Origin: Agromyces bauzanensis
GTDB taxonomy: Bacteria > Actinomycetota > Actinomycetes > Actinomycetales > Microbacteriaceae
Direction: 5' to 3'
DNA: 64,000 bases
Assembly: GCF_014645655.1 (NCBI RefSeq)
Contig: NZ_BMMD01000010.1
Span: 1 to 64,000 of the forward strand
Part shown: positions 1 through 8,705 of the stretch, in pieces
Layout of the letters: each line of letters begins with the position of its first letter
Position numbering within the stretch: position 1 is the stretch's first letter
The notes under the pieces: generated by a model
Seen by the model: the letters and a program-made list of their open reading frames with translations, nothing else
The model's database searches: none
What the model was told of the DNA's origin: nothing
Program-made: the position numbers and the translations under genes

Positions 1-36
1 CCTGAGTGAGTGTGCCGCTGTCGCGCTCTCGCCGCA

Positions 37-94
37 TGTTTCCGTTCGCGCGGTGCGTCGCCGTTCCGGCAGACGCACCGCGCGAACGGAAACA
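37..94. repeat. Dispersed hairpin, family A copy 1
   Basis: Positions 37-59 and 72-94 are perfect inverted complements (23-bp stem) around a 12-nt loop. The arms contain TTTCCGTTCGCGCG and its complement, the core shared with copies near 5508, 7206, 32586 and 34499. It lies just upstream of the first gene, so it probably belongs to the 3' end of whatever precedes the window. It acts as a terminator-like or REP-like element by inference only. Confidence 0.85.
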
Positions 95-138
95 CTGGGC
101 GGTTCCTCGGGCGGCGCGACGATGCCGCGGTCGAGCTC

Positions 139-810
139 ATGGACGACCCGGGCGCCGACCTCGACATGCTGGAGCGCACGTACGGCCGGTTCCGCCTCGT
201 GAACGCGGTGGTGTCGAACCCTCGCGCCGTGTACCGGCGCTGGATCCGGCCGCGACTGTCGCCCATCGAGACCCGCCGCGTGCTCGACATCGGCACGGGC
301 GGGAGCGACCTGCCGCAGGCGATGCTCGCCTGGGCGCGGGCCGACGGGTTGCGCCTCGAGGTGACCGCCATCGATCCCGACGAGCGCGCCATCGCGTGGG
401 CTCGCCGCCGTCCGCCCGTGCCCGGACTCGTGCTGCGCCAGGTCACGAGCCGCGAGCTCGCCGACGCGGGCGAACGGTTCGACGTCGTGACCTCGAACCA
501 CGTGCTGCACCATCTCGACGGGCGGGAGCTGGGGGCGCTCCTCGCCGAGTCCGAGCGGCTCGCGGCCGGCGGGGGACTCGCCGTGCATGGCGACATCGAG
601 CGGTCGCGCCTGGGCTACGCGCTGTTCGGGATCGGCACGCTGCCCTTCGCGGGCAACCTGCTGGCCGACACCTTCATCCGCGCCGACGGGCTCACGTCGA
701 TCCGGCGCAGCCACACCGCGGCCGAACTTCGGGCGGTCCTGCCCGCCGGCTGGCGCGTGCGACGCGGGTTCCCATCCCGGCTCGAAGTGATCTGGGGTGC
801 GAGTGGCTGA
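139..810 (+). CDS. Class I SAM-dependent methyltransferase (SrsB-like?)
   Basis: A 223-residue protein with a Rossmann-type methyltransferase fold. The SAM-binding motif VLDIGTGG lies near residue 48 and a post-motif segment SNHVLHHL near residue 115. ATG 139 is the first in-frame start after the hairpin at 37-94; any longer reading would have to translate that hairpin. The stop codon overlaps the start of the FAD monooxygenase, so the two are translationally coupled. A methyltransferase followed by a flavin monooxygenase is the arrangement of the Streptomyces srsBC tailoring genes, which follow a type III polyketide synthase. If that applies, the synthase would lie upstream, outside the window. 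The substrate is not deducible from sequence. Confidence 0.8.
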   Translation: MDDPGADLDMLERTYGRFRLVNAVVSNPRAVYRRWIRPRLSPIETRRVLDIGTGGSDLPQAMLAWARADGLRLEVTAIDPDERAIAWARRRPPVPGLVLRQVTSRELADAGERFDVVTSNHVLHHLDGRELGALLAESERLAAGGGLAVHGDIERSRLGYALFGIGTLPFAGNLLADTFIRADGLTSIRRSHTAAELRAVLPAGWRVRRGFPSRLEVIWGASG

Positions 811-1939
811 GCCGCGGCACGACGTCGTCATCGTGGGCGGTGGGCCCGTCGGCCTGCTGCTCGGATGCCTCCTCGCCCGCCGCGGCATCGACGCGGTCGT
901 GCTCGAGCGGCGCTCGGCGCGCTCGGGCCGGTCTCGCGCGATCGGCATCCATCCGCCGGGGCTCAAGGCGCTCGCGCTGGCCGGCCTGGTCGAGGAGGCG
1001 AGGGCGCAGGCCGTCGAGATCGTCGACGGGCGCGTGACGTGCCGGGGCCGCGTGCTCGGGGCGATGTCGTTCCGGCGCGCGGGCACCGTGCTGTCGCTGC
1101 CGCAACTCGATACGGAGGCGATGCTCGAACGGCGGCTCGAGGAGCTGCGCCCGGGGGCGCTGCGCCGCGGGGTGGAGGTGCACGCCATCCACGACCGCGG
1201 CACGCACGTGGAGGTCACGGGCGACGCGGGCGGCGAGCCGGTCGCGGTGGGGGCGTGGTACGCGGTCGCGGCCGACGGCGTTCGCAGCGGCATCCGAGGG
1301 CAGCTCGGCATCGGCTGGCGTGCGCGGCGCGGACGGGCGCACTACGTGATGGGCGACACGCGCGACGACACTGGGGCTCCCGCCTCGGCGCTGCTGCATT
1401 TCGAGCCGGCTGGGGTCGTGGAGTCGTTCCCGATGCCCGGCGGCCTGCGCCGTTGGGTCGCCTGGGTGCGGCGCCCGCCCGCGAAGCTCGAGCCCGAGTA
1501 CCTCGCGACGATCGTGCGCTCGCGCACGGGCGGCGAGTTCGACGCATCCGTCGCGGCCGAGCCGAGCGCGTTCGAGGCGCGACAGCACCTCGCCGAGCGG
1601 ATGTCGCGAGGCCGCGTCGCGCTCGCGGGCGACGCGGCCCACGAGGTCAGCCCGATCGGCGGTCAGGGCATGAACCTCGGCTGGATGGATGCGATGCGCC
1701 TCGACCACGATCTCGCGCTCGCACTTCAGGCGGGTGCGCCGTTCGAGGCGTTCGACGCCTACGACCGGCTGCGGCGCGCATCGGCCCGTCGCGCCCTGCG
1801 GCAGGCGGCCTTCAACATGGCGATGGGTGCGCCCGCCTCGGGCACGAGGTTGCGCATCCGGAACGCGGGCGTGCATGTGCTCGGGGTCCCGCCGCTGCGC
1901 GCGCTGCTCGCGCGTGCATTCACCATGCGGTGGCTCTGA
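797..1939 (+). CDS. FAD-dependent monooxygenase (PHBH-like flavoprotein)
   Basis: A 380-residue group A flavin hydroxylase. The N-terminal dinucleotide motif VVIVGGGPVGLLLG binds FAD, followed by the glutamate of VLER near residue 37. The second FAD motif VALAGDAAH lies near residues 274-282, with the GQGMN segment after it. GTG 797 is chosen; GTG 803 is possible. It overlaps the preceding methyltransferase by 14 nt, so they form one operon. The expected role is hydroxylation of an aromatic or polyketide substrate methylated by its partner, as SrsC does with alkylresorcinols. That assignment is inference, and any member of the UbiH/PHBH group would look similar. Confidence 0.85.
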   Translation: MRVAEPRHDVVIVGGGPVGLLLGCLLARRGIDAVVLERRSARSGRSRAIGIHPPGLKALALAGLVEEARAQAVEIVDGRVTCRGRVLGAMSFRRAGTVLSLPQLDTEAMLERRLEELRPGALRRGVEVHAIHDRGTHVEVTGDAGGEPVAVGAWYAVAADGVRSGIRGQLGIGWRARRGRAHYVMGDTRDDTGAPASALLHFEPAGVVESFPMPGGLRRWVAWVRRPPAKLEPEYLATIVRSRTGGEFDASVAAEPSAFEARQHLAERMSRGRVALAGDAAHEVSPIGGQGMNLGWMDAMRLDHDLALALQAGAPFEAFDAYDRLRRASARRALRQAAFNMAMGAPASGTRLRIRNAGVHVLGVPPLRALLARAFTMRWL

Positions 1940-1950
1940 GAGGTGGTGAC

Positions 1951-2631
1951 TCAGAGCGGCTCGACGACCGCGCCCTCGCCGGGGATGCCTGACTCGACCG
2001 TTCGGGGTCCGACCCCGGCCGCCGGCCACTCGCGGTAGTTCCGGAACGCCATCGGCACGCCTCGCGCGACCGATGGATCGGGGCCGTCCATGACCTGCAC
2101 GTGCACGTGCGGCTGCGTCGAGTTGCCCGAGTTGCCGCACGAGCCGACCTGCTGCCCGGTGGTCACGGCATCGCCGACGGCGACCCGCAACGATCCCTTC
2201 CGCAGGTGTACGAGTGCGACGAACGCGCTGCCGTCGCGCAACGCGATGATGACGTGGTTGCCGGCGATGGCGCCGACGCCCCGCCGCGCCCGCTGGGCCT
2301 GGCCGAGCATGTACCCGACGAGGGCAAGCTGCGACCGGCGGGCCTCATGGTCGGGTTCGCCATCGTGCACTGCGACGACCACACCATCGGCCGGCGCCAG
2401 GATCGGGCGGCCGAATGCGAAGAACCGCTCGGGCGGCTCGGTGCCGAACAGGGTGCCCCAGTCCCGCTCCCCCGCTGTGCGCCGGCGTTCGTCGACGCCG
2501 ACGAAGTCGGTGGCGTACCGCCCGCCGAAGAGGTCGGTGCCATGGCTCGGCACGCGCCGGGCCGGACTGTTCTGCACGAGCCACCGCTCCGTGAACGGCA
2601 GGGCGAGCACGACCGGATGCGTCAGCGGCAT
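1951..2631 (-). CDS. M23-family metallopeptidase-like protein
   Basis: A 226-residue protein of the LytM/M23 peptidase family, usually zinc endopeptidases acting on peptidoglycan. The probable metal ligands are the histidine of SHGTD near residue 30, the aspartate of YATDF near residue 40, and the HVH motif near residue 175. No signal peptide is evident, so it may be cytoplasmic or a non-lytic relative. Start ATG 2631 lies 14 nt after the stop of the upstream DUF385 gene, so the pair is probably cotranscribed. The gene converges on the FAD monooxygenase with 11 nt between stops. Confidence 0.8.
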   Translation of the reverse strand: MPLTHPVVLALPFTERWLVQNSPARRVPSHGTDLFGGRYATDFVGVDERRRTAGERDWGTLFGTEPPERFFAFGRPILAPADGVVVAVHDGEPDHEARRSQLALVGYMLGQAQRARRGVGAIAGNHVIIALRDGSAFVALVHLRKGSLRVAVGDAVTTGQQVGSCGNSGNSTQPHVHVQVMDGPDPSVARGVPMAFRNYREWPAAGVGPRTVESGIPGEGAVVEPL

Positions 2632-2645
2632 CGCGGTGCCGGTGC

Positions 2646-3086
2646 TCAGAAGGAGATGCGGGTGAGGAGGAAGACCGGGATCTGCCGGCCTGTCTTGGTC
2701 TGGTACTCGTCGTACGACGGCCACGTCTCGTTGGCACGGCGCCACCAGATCCCGCGCTCCTCGCCCTCGAGTTCCCGCGCCTCGTAGTCGTGCTTCTCGG
2801 CGCCGTCCTGCAGTTCGACGTGCGAATGCTTCTTGAGGTTCCAGTACCAGGTCGGATGCGCGGGCGAGCCGCCCCTCGAGGCGACGACGGCGTATTGACC
2901 GTCGTGCTCCACGCGCATGAGGGCCGTCTTGCGGAGCTTGCCCGTCTTCGCGCCCTTCGACGTCATCACGATGATGGGGCGACCCCGCAACGTGTTGGCC
3001 TCGTCGCCGTTCGACGCCTCGAAGGTCTCGGCCTGGACCCGAGCCCATTCCGATATGCTCGGCTCGTACTCTCCCACCAGTGGCAT
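2646..3086 (-). CDS. Nitroreductase/deazaflavin-dependent (DUF385, Ddn-like) protein
   Basis: A 146-residue member of the DUF385 family, the split-barrel fold of Mycobacterium Ddn that binds F420H2. Typical family features are the segments [18 protein letters not shown] near residues 36-53 and [13 protein letters not shown] near 72-84. Two in-frame ATGs exist, at 3092 and 3086. The GAGG ribosome site sits directly against the first but 6 nt before the second, so 3086 is preferred. Presence of cofC, cofD, cofE and fgd elsewhere in the window makes an F420 cofactor plausible. The substrate is unknown. Confidence 0.85.
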   Translation of the reverse strand: MPLVGEYEPSISEWARVQAETFEASNGDEANTLRGRPIIVMTSKGAKTGKLRKTALMRVEHDGQYAVVASRGGSPAHPTWYWNLKKHSHVELQDGAEKHDYEARELEGEERGIWWRRANETWPSYDEYQTKTGRQIPVFLLTRISF

Positions 3087-3237
3087 GCGCATCCTCTTTC
3101 GCCGTATCCCCTCATCACAACACGGATGCCGCTCTGTCGCATTCCGTGCGCTGGCGGCGGCTGCGGCATCCGTCTACCGTGAACGTCGGGGGGACGAGCA
3201 CGGCGGGACATCCGGAATATTCACCCTCCCATTCAAA

Positions 3238-3258
3238 GTTGAGCCTAGTAGACTCAAT
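3238..3258. promoter_or_regulatory. HAIR element (HspR operator) before clpB
   Basis: TTGAGC-N7-ACTCAA at 3239-3257 matches the HspR-associated inverted repeat (consensus CTTGAGT-N7-ACTCAAG) with exact 7-nt spacing. It lies 20 nt before the clpB start, where HspR binding would block transcription until heat shock. HspR itself is not in the window. Confidence 0.85.
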
Positions 3259-3276
3259 TTTGACGAAGGGATGCCG

Positions 3277-5499
3277 ATGGCCAACATGCAGGGTGCGCCG
3301 AGCTCGCAGGAGGAGCAGCAATCGGCGCTCGAACAGTACGGGATGAACCTCACCGACCTCGCGAAGGCGGGCAAGCTCGACCCCGTGATCGGGCGCGACG
3401 CCGAGATCCGGCGCGTCAGCCAGGTGCTCACGCGCCGCACGAAGAACAACCCCGTGCTCATCGGCGAGCCCGGCGTCGGCAAGACCGCGGTCGTCGAGGG
3501 GCTCGCGCAGCGCATCGTCGCGGGCGACGTCGCCGAGTCGCTGAAGAACAAGCAGCTCGTCTCGCTCGACATCTCGGCGCTGGTGGCCGGCGCGATGTAT
3601 CGCGGCCAGTTCGAGGAACGACTGAAGGCCGTGCTCAAGGAGATCAACGACGCCGAGGGCGCCATCATCACGTTCGTCGACGAGCTGCACCTGCTCATGG
3701 GCGCGGGCGGCGGAGAGGGCTCGGTCGCGGCATCCAACATGCTGAAGCCCATGCTCGCCCGCGGCGAGCTGCACCTCATCGGCGCGACGACGCTCAACGA
3801 GTACCGCGAGTACATCGAGAAGGACGCCGCGCTCGAGCGCCGGTTCCAGCAGGTGTACGTCGGCGAGCCGTCAGTCGAAGACACCGTCGCGATCCTGCGT
3901 GGCCTCAAGGGTCGGTACGAGGCGCATCACGGGGTCACGATCTCGGATGCCGCGCTCGTCGCCGCGGCATCCCTGTCGAACCGCTACATCACGGCCCGCC
4001 AACTGCCCGACAAGGCCATCGACCTCATCGACGAGGCCATGAGCCGGCTCAAGATGGAGATCGACTCCAGCCCTGTGGAGATCGACCAGCTGAAGCGCCA
4101 GGTCGATCGGCTGAAGCTCGAGGAGCTCGCCCTCAAGCGCGAGAAGGACCAGGCGTCGAAGGAGCGGCTCGCGAAGCTGCGCGAGACGCTCGTGGAGCAG
4201 GAGCGCGAGCTCGCCGAGCTCGAGGCGCGCTGGGCTCGCGAGCGCATGGGGCTGAACCGCGTCGGCGAGCTGAAGAAGAAGCTCGACGAGGCGGTCACCG
4301 AGCGCGACCGCGCCATGCGCGAGGCCGACTACCAGCGGGCGTCGAAGCTCGAGTACGAGACCATCAAGCAGCTCGAACGCGACCTCGCCGAGGCCGAACG
4401 CGCCGAGGAGGTGCCCGACGAGACCCGCATGGTCAACGAACAGGTCACCGAGGAGGACATCGCCGCGGTCATCTCGGCGTGGACGGGCATCCCCGTCGGC
4501 AAGCTCATGCAGGGCGAGACCGAGAAGCTCCTGCAGCTCGAGGCGGAGCTCGGCAAGCGCCTGATCGGCCAGAAGCGGGCCGTCCGCGCGGTCGCCGACG
4601 CGGTGCGCCGTTCGCGCGCCGGCATCAGCGACGCGAACCGTCCGACGGGCTCGTTCCTCTTCCTCGGCCCCACGGGCGTCGGCAAGACCGAGCTCGCGAA
4701 GGCGCTCGCCGAGTTCCTCTTCGACGACGAGCACGCCATGGTGCGCATCGACATGTCGGAGTACGGCGAGAAGTTCTCCGTCTCCCGGCTCCTCGGCGCC
4801 CCTCCCGGATACGTCGGGTACGACCAGGGCGGCCAGCTCACCGAGGCCGTGCGGCGGCGCCCGTACTCGGTGGTGCTCTTCGACGAGGTCGAGAAGGCGC
4901 ACCCCGAGGTCTTCGACGTGCTGCTGCAGGTGCTCGACGACGGCCGGCTCACCGACGGCCAGGGCCGCACCGTCGACTTCCGCAACACGATCCTCATCCT
5001 CACGTCCAACCTCGGGTCGCAGTTCCTCATCGACCCGTCGCTCTCGTGGGACGAGAAGGAGCAGGCCGTGCTGCAGACCGTGCGGCAGTCGTTCAAGCCC
5101 GAGTTCGTGAACCGCCTCGACGACATCGTCGTGTTCTCGGCGCTCAGCGAGGAGGAGCTCGGCGAGATCGTCAACCTGTACATCGACCGGCTGTCGGTGC
5201 GGCTCCACGACCGGCGCCTGCAGCTCGGGGTCACGCCCGACGCGCGGGCCTGGCTCGCCGAGCGCGGCTACGACCCGCTCTACGGCGCTCGTCCGCTGCG
5301 CCGCCTCATGCAGCACGAGATCGACGACCGCCTCGCGCGGGCACTGCTCACGGGCGACATCCGCGACGGCGACACGGTGAAGGTCGACCTCGGCGCCGAC
5401 GGCGAGTCGCTCACCGTCGCGCGCGCCGACGGCGTCGCGGCCGGCGGCGAGGGCGGCGGCGCCGTCGAGGATGTCATCGACGCCGAGATCATCGAGTAG
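3277..5499 (+). CDS. clpB: ClpB-type disaggregase lacking the N-terminal domain
   Basis: A 740-residue Hsp100 ATPase. Domain order is NBD1 (Walker A GEPGVGKT near 63, Walker B FVDELH near 133), a long charged coiled-coil middle domain at about 270-380 as in ClpB rather than ClpC, NBD2 (Walker A GPTGVGKT near 464), and a C-terminal YGARPLRR sensor region. The ClpB N-domain of about 140 residues is absent; only about 25 residues precede NBD1. ATG 3277 is chosen because GAAGGG ends 6 nt before it and abuts ATG 3271. The HAIR operator indicates HspR control. It should act with DnaK to resolubilise aggregates, with substrate entry independent of the N-domain. Confidence 0.93.
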   Translation: MANMQGAPSSQEEQQSALEQYGMNLTDLAKAGKLDPVIGRDAEIRRVSQVLTRRTKNNPVLIGEPGVGKTAVVEGLAQRIVAGDVAESLKNKQLVSLDISALVAGAMYRGQFEERLKAVLKEINDAEGAIITFVDELHLLMGAGGGEGSVAASNMLKPMLARGELHLIGATTLNEYREYIEKDAALERRFQQVYVGEPSVEDTVAILRGLKGRYEAHHGVTISDAALVAAASLSNRYITARQLPDKAIDLIDEAMSRLKMEIDSSPVEIDQLKRQVDRLKLEELALKREKDQASKERLAKLRETLVEQERELAELEARWARERMGLNRVGELKKKLDEAVTERDRAMREADYQRASKLEYETIKQLERDLAEAERAEEVPDETRMVNEQVTEEDIAAVISAWTGIPVGKLMQGETEKLLQLEAELGKRLIGQKRAVRAVADAVRRSRAGISDANRPTGSFLFLGPTGVGKTELAKALAEFLFDDEHAMVRIDMSEYGEKFSVSRLLGAPPGYVGYDQGGQLTEAVRRRPYSVVLFDEVEKAHPEVFDVLLQVLDDGRLTDGQGRTVDFRNTILILTSNLGSQFLIDPSLSWDEKEQAVLQTVRQSFKPEFVNRLDDIVVFSALSEEELGEIVNLYIDRLSVRLHDRRLQLGVTPDARAWLAERGYDPLYGARPLRRLMQHEIDDRLARALLTGDIRDGDTVKVDLGADGESLTVARADGVAAGGEGGGAVEDVIDAEIIE

Positions 5500-5507
5500 T
5501 CCCTCCG

Positions 5508-5576
5508 CCCCACGTTGCCGTTCGCGCGCGGCGTTGCCATCGGGCGGGTGACGCGGCGCGGGAACGGAAACAGGGG
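5508..5576. repeat. Dispersed hairpin, family A copy 2
   Basis: Imperfect inverted repeat directly after clpB. The left arm holds CCGTTCGCGCG and the right arm CGCGGGAACGGAAAC. It has the same arm core as the copies at 37, 7206, 32586 and 34499 but with mismatches. It is likely the clpB 3' end structure. Confidence 0.7.
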
Positions 5577-5625
5577 ATGACGTATGCCGCGAGCCCGTCG
5601 ATTCCGTGCGTTCACCTCGCGGGCG

Positions 5626-5631
5626 TAGGGT
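5626..5631 (+). promoter_or_regulatory. -10 hexamer TAGGGT, leaderless start
   Basis: TAGGGT lies 7 nt before ATG 5639, matching the actinobacterial TAnnnT -10. Transcription would begin at the start codon. Confidence 0.6.
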
Positions 5632-5638
5632 CGCCTAC

Positions 5639-7198
5639 ATGGTGCTGAGCGGTACGCGCCCTGACGCCCTCCTCGTGGAGACCGCGGAGGGCGCCGTGCG
5701 GGGCATCCGTCGTCGGGGGGTGCGGATGTGGCGGGGCATCCCGTACGCGGCCGACACCGGCGGCGCCCGCCGGTTCCGGGCGCCGGAGCCTTCGCCCGGA
5801 TGGGACGGCGTGCGCGATGCCGCCGACTTCGGCCCGGTCGCCCCGCAACTGCGTCGGGGCCAGTTCATCGGCGCCAATCCACGGCTGGTGCGCAGCGAGG
5901 ACTGCCTGAACCTCAACGTGATCGCGCCCGACGAGGCCGATGCCCCGGCCCACGGCCGCCCGGTCATGGTCTTCATCCACGGCGGCGCGTACAGCGTCGG
6001 CTCGTCGGGCGAGTATCCGCGACAGGGCGAGCGCCTCGTGCGGCAGCACGGGGTCGTGTACGTGAGCCTCAACTACCGGCTCGGTGCGCTCGGCTGGCTC
6101 GACTTCCGGGCGTACTCGACGCCGCGGCATCCGTTCGACGTCAACCTCGGCCTGCAAGACCAGGTGGCCGCCCTCGAGTGGGTACGCCGCAACATCCGCG
6201 CGTTCGGGGGCGACCCCGGCAACGTGACGCTCTTCGGCGAGTCGTCGGGCGCGAACTCGGTCACGACGCTGCTCACGGTGCCCGCGGCCGAGGGGCTCAT
6301 CGCCCGCGCGATCGCACAGAGCTCGCCCGCGAACGCCGTATACCTGCCCGAGGTGGCCGCCGAGTGGGCGGGGGAGTACGTACGCATGCTCAGCCGCATC
6401 GTCGACGACGACGACCTCGAGAGCGAATCCCCCGAGGATGCCGCGGTCATGCTGCGAGCGGCCCACCCGACGGTGCTCGCCGCGGCGACGACCGCGCTCA
6501 GCGTCCGCACCCCCGACGAGCACCCGGGCACCATCAGCCTCGCTCCCGTCATCGACGGCGAATTCCTTCCCCACCGACCGCTCGACGCGTTCCGCGACGG
6601 GCTCGCGCACCGGGTGCCGCTCATCATCGGCACGAACGACCGCGAGGGTTCGTTGTTCGAGGGCCGCATCGGCATCCTCCCGACCACGAAGCCGCGCATC
6701 CGCGCCATCTTCGCGAACACCCGCAAGAAGGCGCGCAAGGCGATCAAGCGGCAGTATCCGGGGCTGCCAGAGCGGCGCCCGGCGGCCGACTTCGGCGGCG
6801 ATTTCACGTTCTGGTTCCCCTCCGTGAAGGTCGGCGAGCGCCATTCGCGCTACGCCCCGACGTACTTCTACCGATTCGATGCGGCGCCTCGGATGCCGCG
6901 GCTGCTCGGCCTCGACGCGACGCACGGTCTCGAGCTCTTCGCCCTGTTCGAGAAGTTCGACACGCTCACCGGGGCCGGGGTCACGCTGCTCGGCGGGCGG
7001 CGGATGTACCGCGAGATCGGGCGACGGATGCAACGGCACTGGACCTCGTTCGCGGCATCCGGCACTCCCGGGTCGGAGTGGCCGCGGTACGACGAGGCCG
7101 GGCGGCGGACGCTCGTGTTCGACCGCGTCGACCACGTGGAACTCGACCCGCGGCGCGAGAAGCGGCTCGCGTGGCAGGAGTTCGTGCCGCACGTGTGA
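5639..7198 (+). CDS. Type B carboxylesterase/lipase
   Basis: A 519-residue alpha/beta hydrolase of the carboxylesterase B family (p-nitrobenzyl esterase-like). The oxyanion-hole motif HGGAY is near residue 112. The nucleophile elbow GESSG places Ser at 202. The family signature EDCLNLN is near 93, and a probable catalytic His occurs in THGLELF near 430. There is no signal peptide, so it is likely cytoplasmic. The start is supported by a -10 hexamer 7 nt upstream. It converges on the MFS gene across a family A hairpin. Natural substrate unknown. Confidence 0.9.
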   Translation: MVLSGTRPDALLVETAEGAVRGIRRRGVRMWRGIPYAADTGGARRFRAPEPSPGWDGVRDAADFGPVAPQLRRGQFIGANPRLVRSEDCLNLNVIAPDEADAPAHGRPVMVFIHGGAYSVGSSGEYPRQGERLVRQHGVVYVSLNYRLGALGWLDFRAYSTPRHPFDVNLGLQDQVAALEWVRRNIRAFGGDPGNVTLFGESSGANSVTTLLTVPAAEGLIARAIAQSSPANAVYLPEVAAEWAGEYVRMLSRIVDDDDLESESPEDAAVMLRAAHPTVLAAATTALSVRTPDEHPGTISLAPVIDGEFLPHRPLDAFRDGLAHRVPLIIGTNDREGSLFEGRIGILPTTKPRIRAIFANTRKKARKAIKRQYPGLPERRPAADFGGDFTFWFPSVKVGERHSRYAPTYFYRFDAAPRMPRLLGLDATHGLELFALFEKFDTLTGAGVTLLGGRRMYREIGRRMQRHWTSFAASGTPGSEWPRYDEAGRRTLVFDRVDHVELDPRREKRLAWQEFVPHV

Positions 7199-7205
7199 GG
7201 GTGCG

Positions 7206-7275
7206 CCCCACGTTTCCGTTCGCGCGCTGCGTCGCCCTTCCGATGGAGACACTGCGCGCGAACGGAAACGTGGGG
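7206..7275. terminator. Family A hairpin copy 3 between convergent genes
   Basis: A perfect 22-bp stem (7206-7227 with 7254-7275) lies between the converging esterase and MFS genes. Position and strength suggest a bidirectional terminator. No U-tract follows, so intrinsic termination is not certain. The arms share CGTTTCCGTTCGCGCG with the copy at position 37. Confidence 0.65.
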
Positions 7276-7348
7276 GAACGCCGTGCGTGAACCCGCAGCA
7301 CCCGCGGCACCGGGCGGGGGAACTCGTGCGGTCGAGGAGGAGCCGCCG

Positions 7349-8641
7349 CTACACCTCGTGGGTGGAGGAGGCCGCCCGCGGTCGGCTCGACGTCTCTTCG
7401 GCCACCACGCCGTTCGCGCTGGCCGGGATGCGGCGCTCGAGCGCCGTGGCCAGCACGCCGATGCCGAGGCATCCGACGACCATGACCATGATGTAGATCG
7501 CGTCGAGGCCCTGGCCGAGGAGGAGTCCCGCGGCGATCGGGCCGGTGATCGCGCCCACCTGGAAGGCCGCCGCGTTGATGGCGTTGTACCGACCGCGGTT
7601 GTGGTCGGAGGCGAGGTCGTTGTAGATCGCGGGCACGGTGGGTTGCAGCAGGGTCTCGCCGAACGCGAAGACGCCCATGAACGCCAGGACGCCGATCGCG
7701 GTCGCCACCGAATCGGGCAGCAGCCCGGCACCGCCCAGGATCAGCCATGATCCCGCCCACACCAGCGCCATCACCCACATGACGCGGGTGCGGCGGCGGC
7801 CGCTGATGCGGTTCAGCACCGTGAACTGGAGCAGCACGATCACCGCGGTGTTGACGGCGAACGCGAGGCCGACCACCCGGGTCGAGACCTCGGCCACCTG
7901 CCGCGCGTAGGCCGGGAATCCGGCCTCCATCTGGCCGTAGCCGATGAACATCGCGATGAACGTGAGCAGGGTCAGCCACAGCACCGCCGGCTGTCGGAGG
8001 ATCTCGCGGTAGGTTCCGGCCGCCGGCGCCTCGTTGCTGGGCTCCGCCTGGGTACGCACGTGCCGGAGCGGACCCAGCAGCAGCGCCGCCGGTACGAGGC
8101 AGCTGATCGCGTCGACGAGGAAGATCGCGGTGAACGTCTCGGGGGAGTGCACATCGACGTAGAACCCGCCGATGATGCCGCCAATGCCGATGCCGAGGTT
8201 CACGAGCGCGAAGTTGACGCCGAAGTAGCGCTGACGCAGGTCACCCTCGACCACGGCCGCGACCAGCGCGTTGAATCCGGGCCATGACACGCCGAAGTTC
8301 ACGCCGATGAGCACGAGCGCGACCGCCGCGACCGCGGGGTGGGTCGCGAACGCGAGCAGGGTGCAGCCGGCGATCATCGCCGCCAGCCCGGTGAGCAGCA
8401 CCTTGCGGGCGCCGAACCGGTCGATGAGCGTGCCGCCCGGGCCGGTCACGGCCAGGCCGGTGATCGCGATCAGGCTCATCAATGCGCCCGACAGCCCGAG
8501 ATCGAAGCCCCGCACCTCATGCAGGTAGATGATGGTGAACGGCAGGGTCAGCCCGCGGCCGAGCGTCTGGATCGCGACCGTCGACAGCAGCCATCGGCCC
8601 TCGGTGGGAAGCGCGCTCCAGAAGGTCTTGATACCGGTCAC
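7349..8641 (-). CDS. MFS transporter, drug-efflux type
   Basis: A 430-residue polytopic protein with about 12 hydrophobic segments. The MFS loop 2-3 signature appears as GGTLIDRFGARKVL near residue 70. The pattern resembles the MdtH/YdeE-like multidrug group. GTG 8641 (MTGIKTFW) is chosen because the upstream extension is charged and lacks family character. Its start lies 64 nt downstream of the Fic stop on the same strand, so cotranscription is possible. Substrate not deducible. Confidence 0.88.
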   Translation of the reverse strand: MTGIKTFWSALPTEGRWLLSTVAIQTLGRGLTLPFTIIYLHEVRGFDLGLSGALMSLIAITGLAVTGPGGTLIDRFGARKVLLTGLAAMIAGCTLLAFATHPAVAAVALVLIGVNFGVSWPGFNALVAAVVEGDLRQRYFGVNFALVNLGIGIGGIIGGFYVDVHSPETFTAIFLVDAISCLVPAALLLGPLRHVRTQAEPSNEAPAAGTYREILRQPAVLWLTLLTFIAMFIGYGQMEAGFPAYARQVAEVSTRVVGLAFAVNTAVIVLLQFTVLNRISGRRRTRVMWVMALVWAGSWLILGGAGLLPDSVATAIGVLAFMGVFAFGETLLQPTVPAIYNDLASDHNRGRYNAINAAAFQVGAITGPIAAGLLLGQGLDAIYIMVMVVGCLGIGVLATALERRIPASANGVVAEETSSRPRAASSTHEV

Positions 8642-8705
8642 CAGAGCATCCTGCCGGAGGCCTCCGACATCGCAAACCTGCGGTCCGTCGCCGCCGGTCC
8701 GTCCG

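Noticed and set aside
2917-3276. Upstream extension of the clpB reading frame by about 120 residues
   Set aside because: It would translate through the HAIR operator, antisense to the DUF385 gene start, and has no ClpB N-domain similarity.
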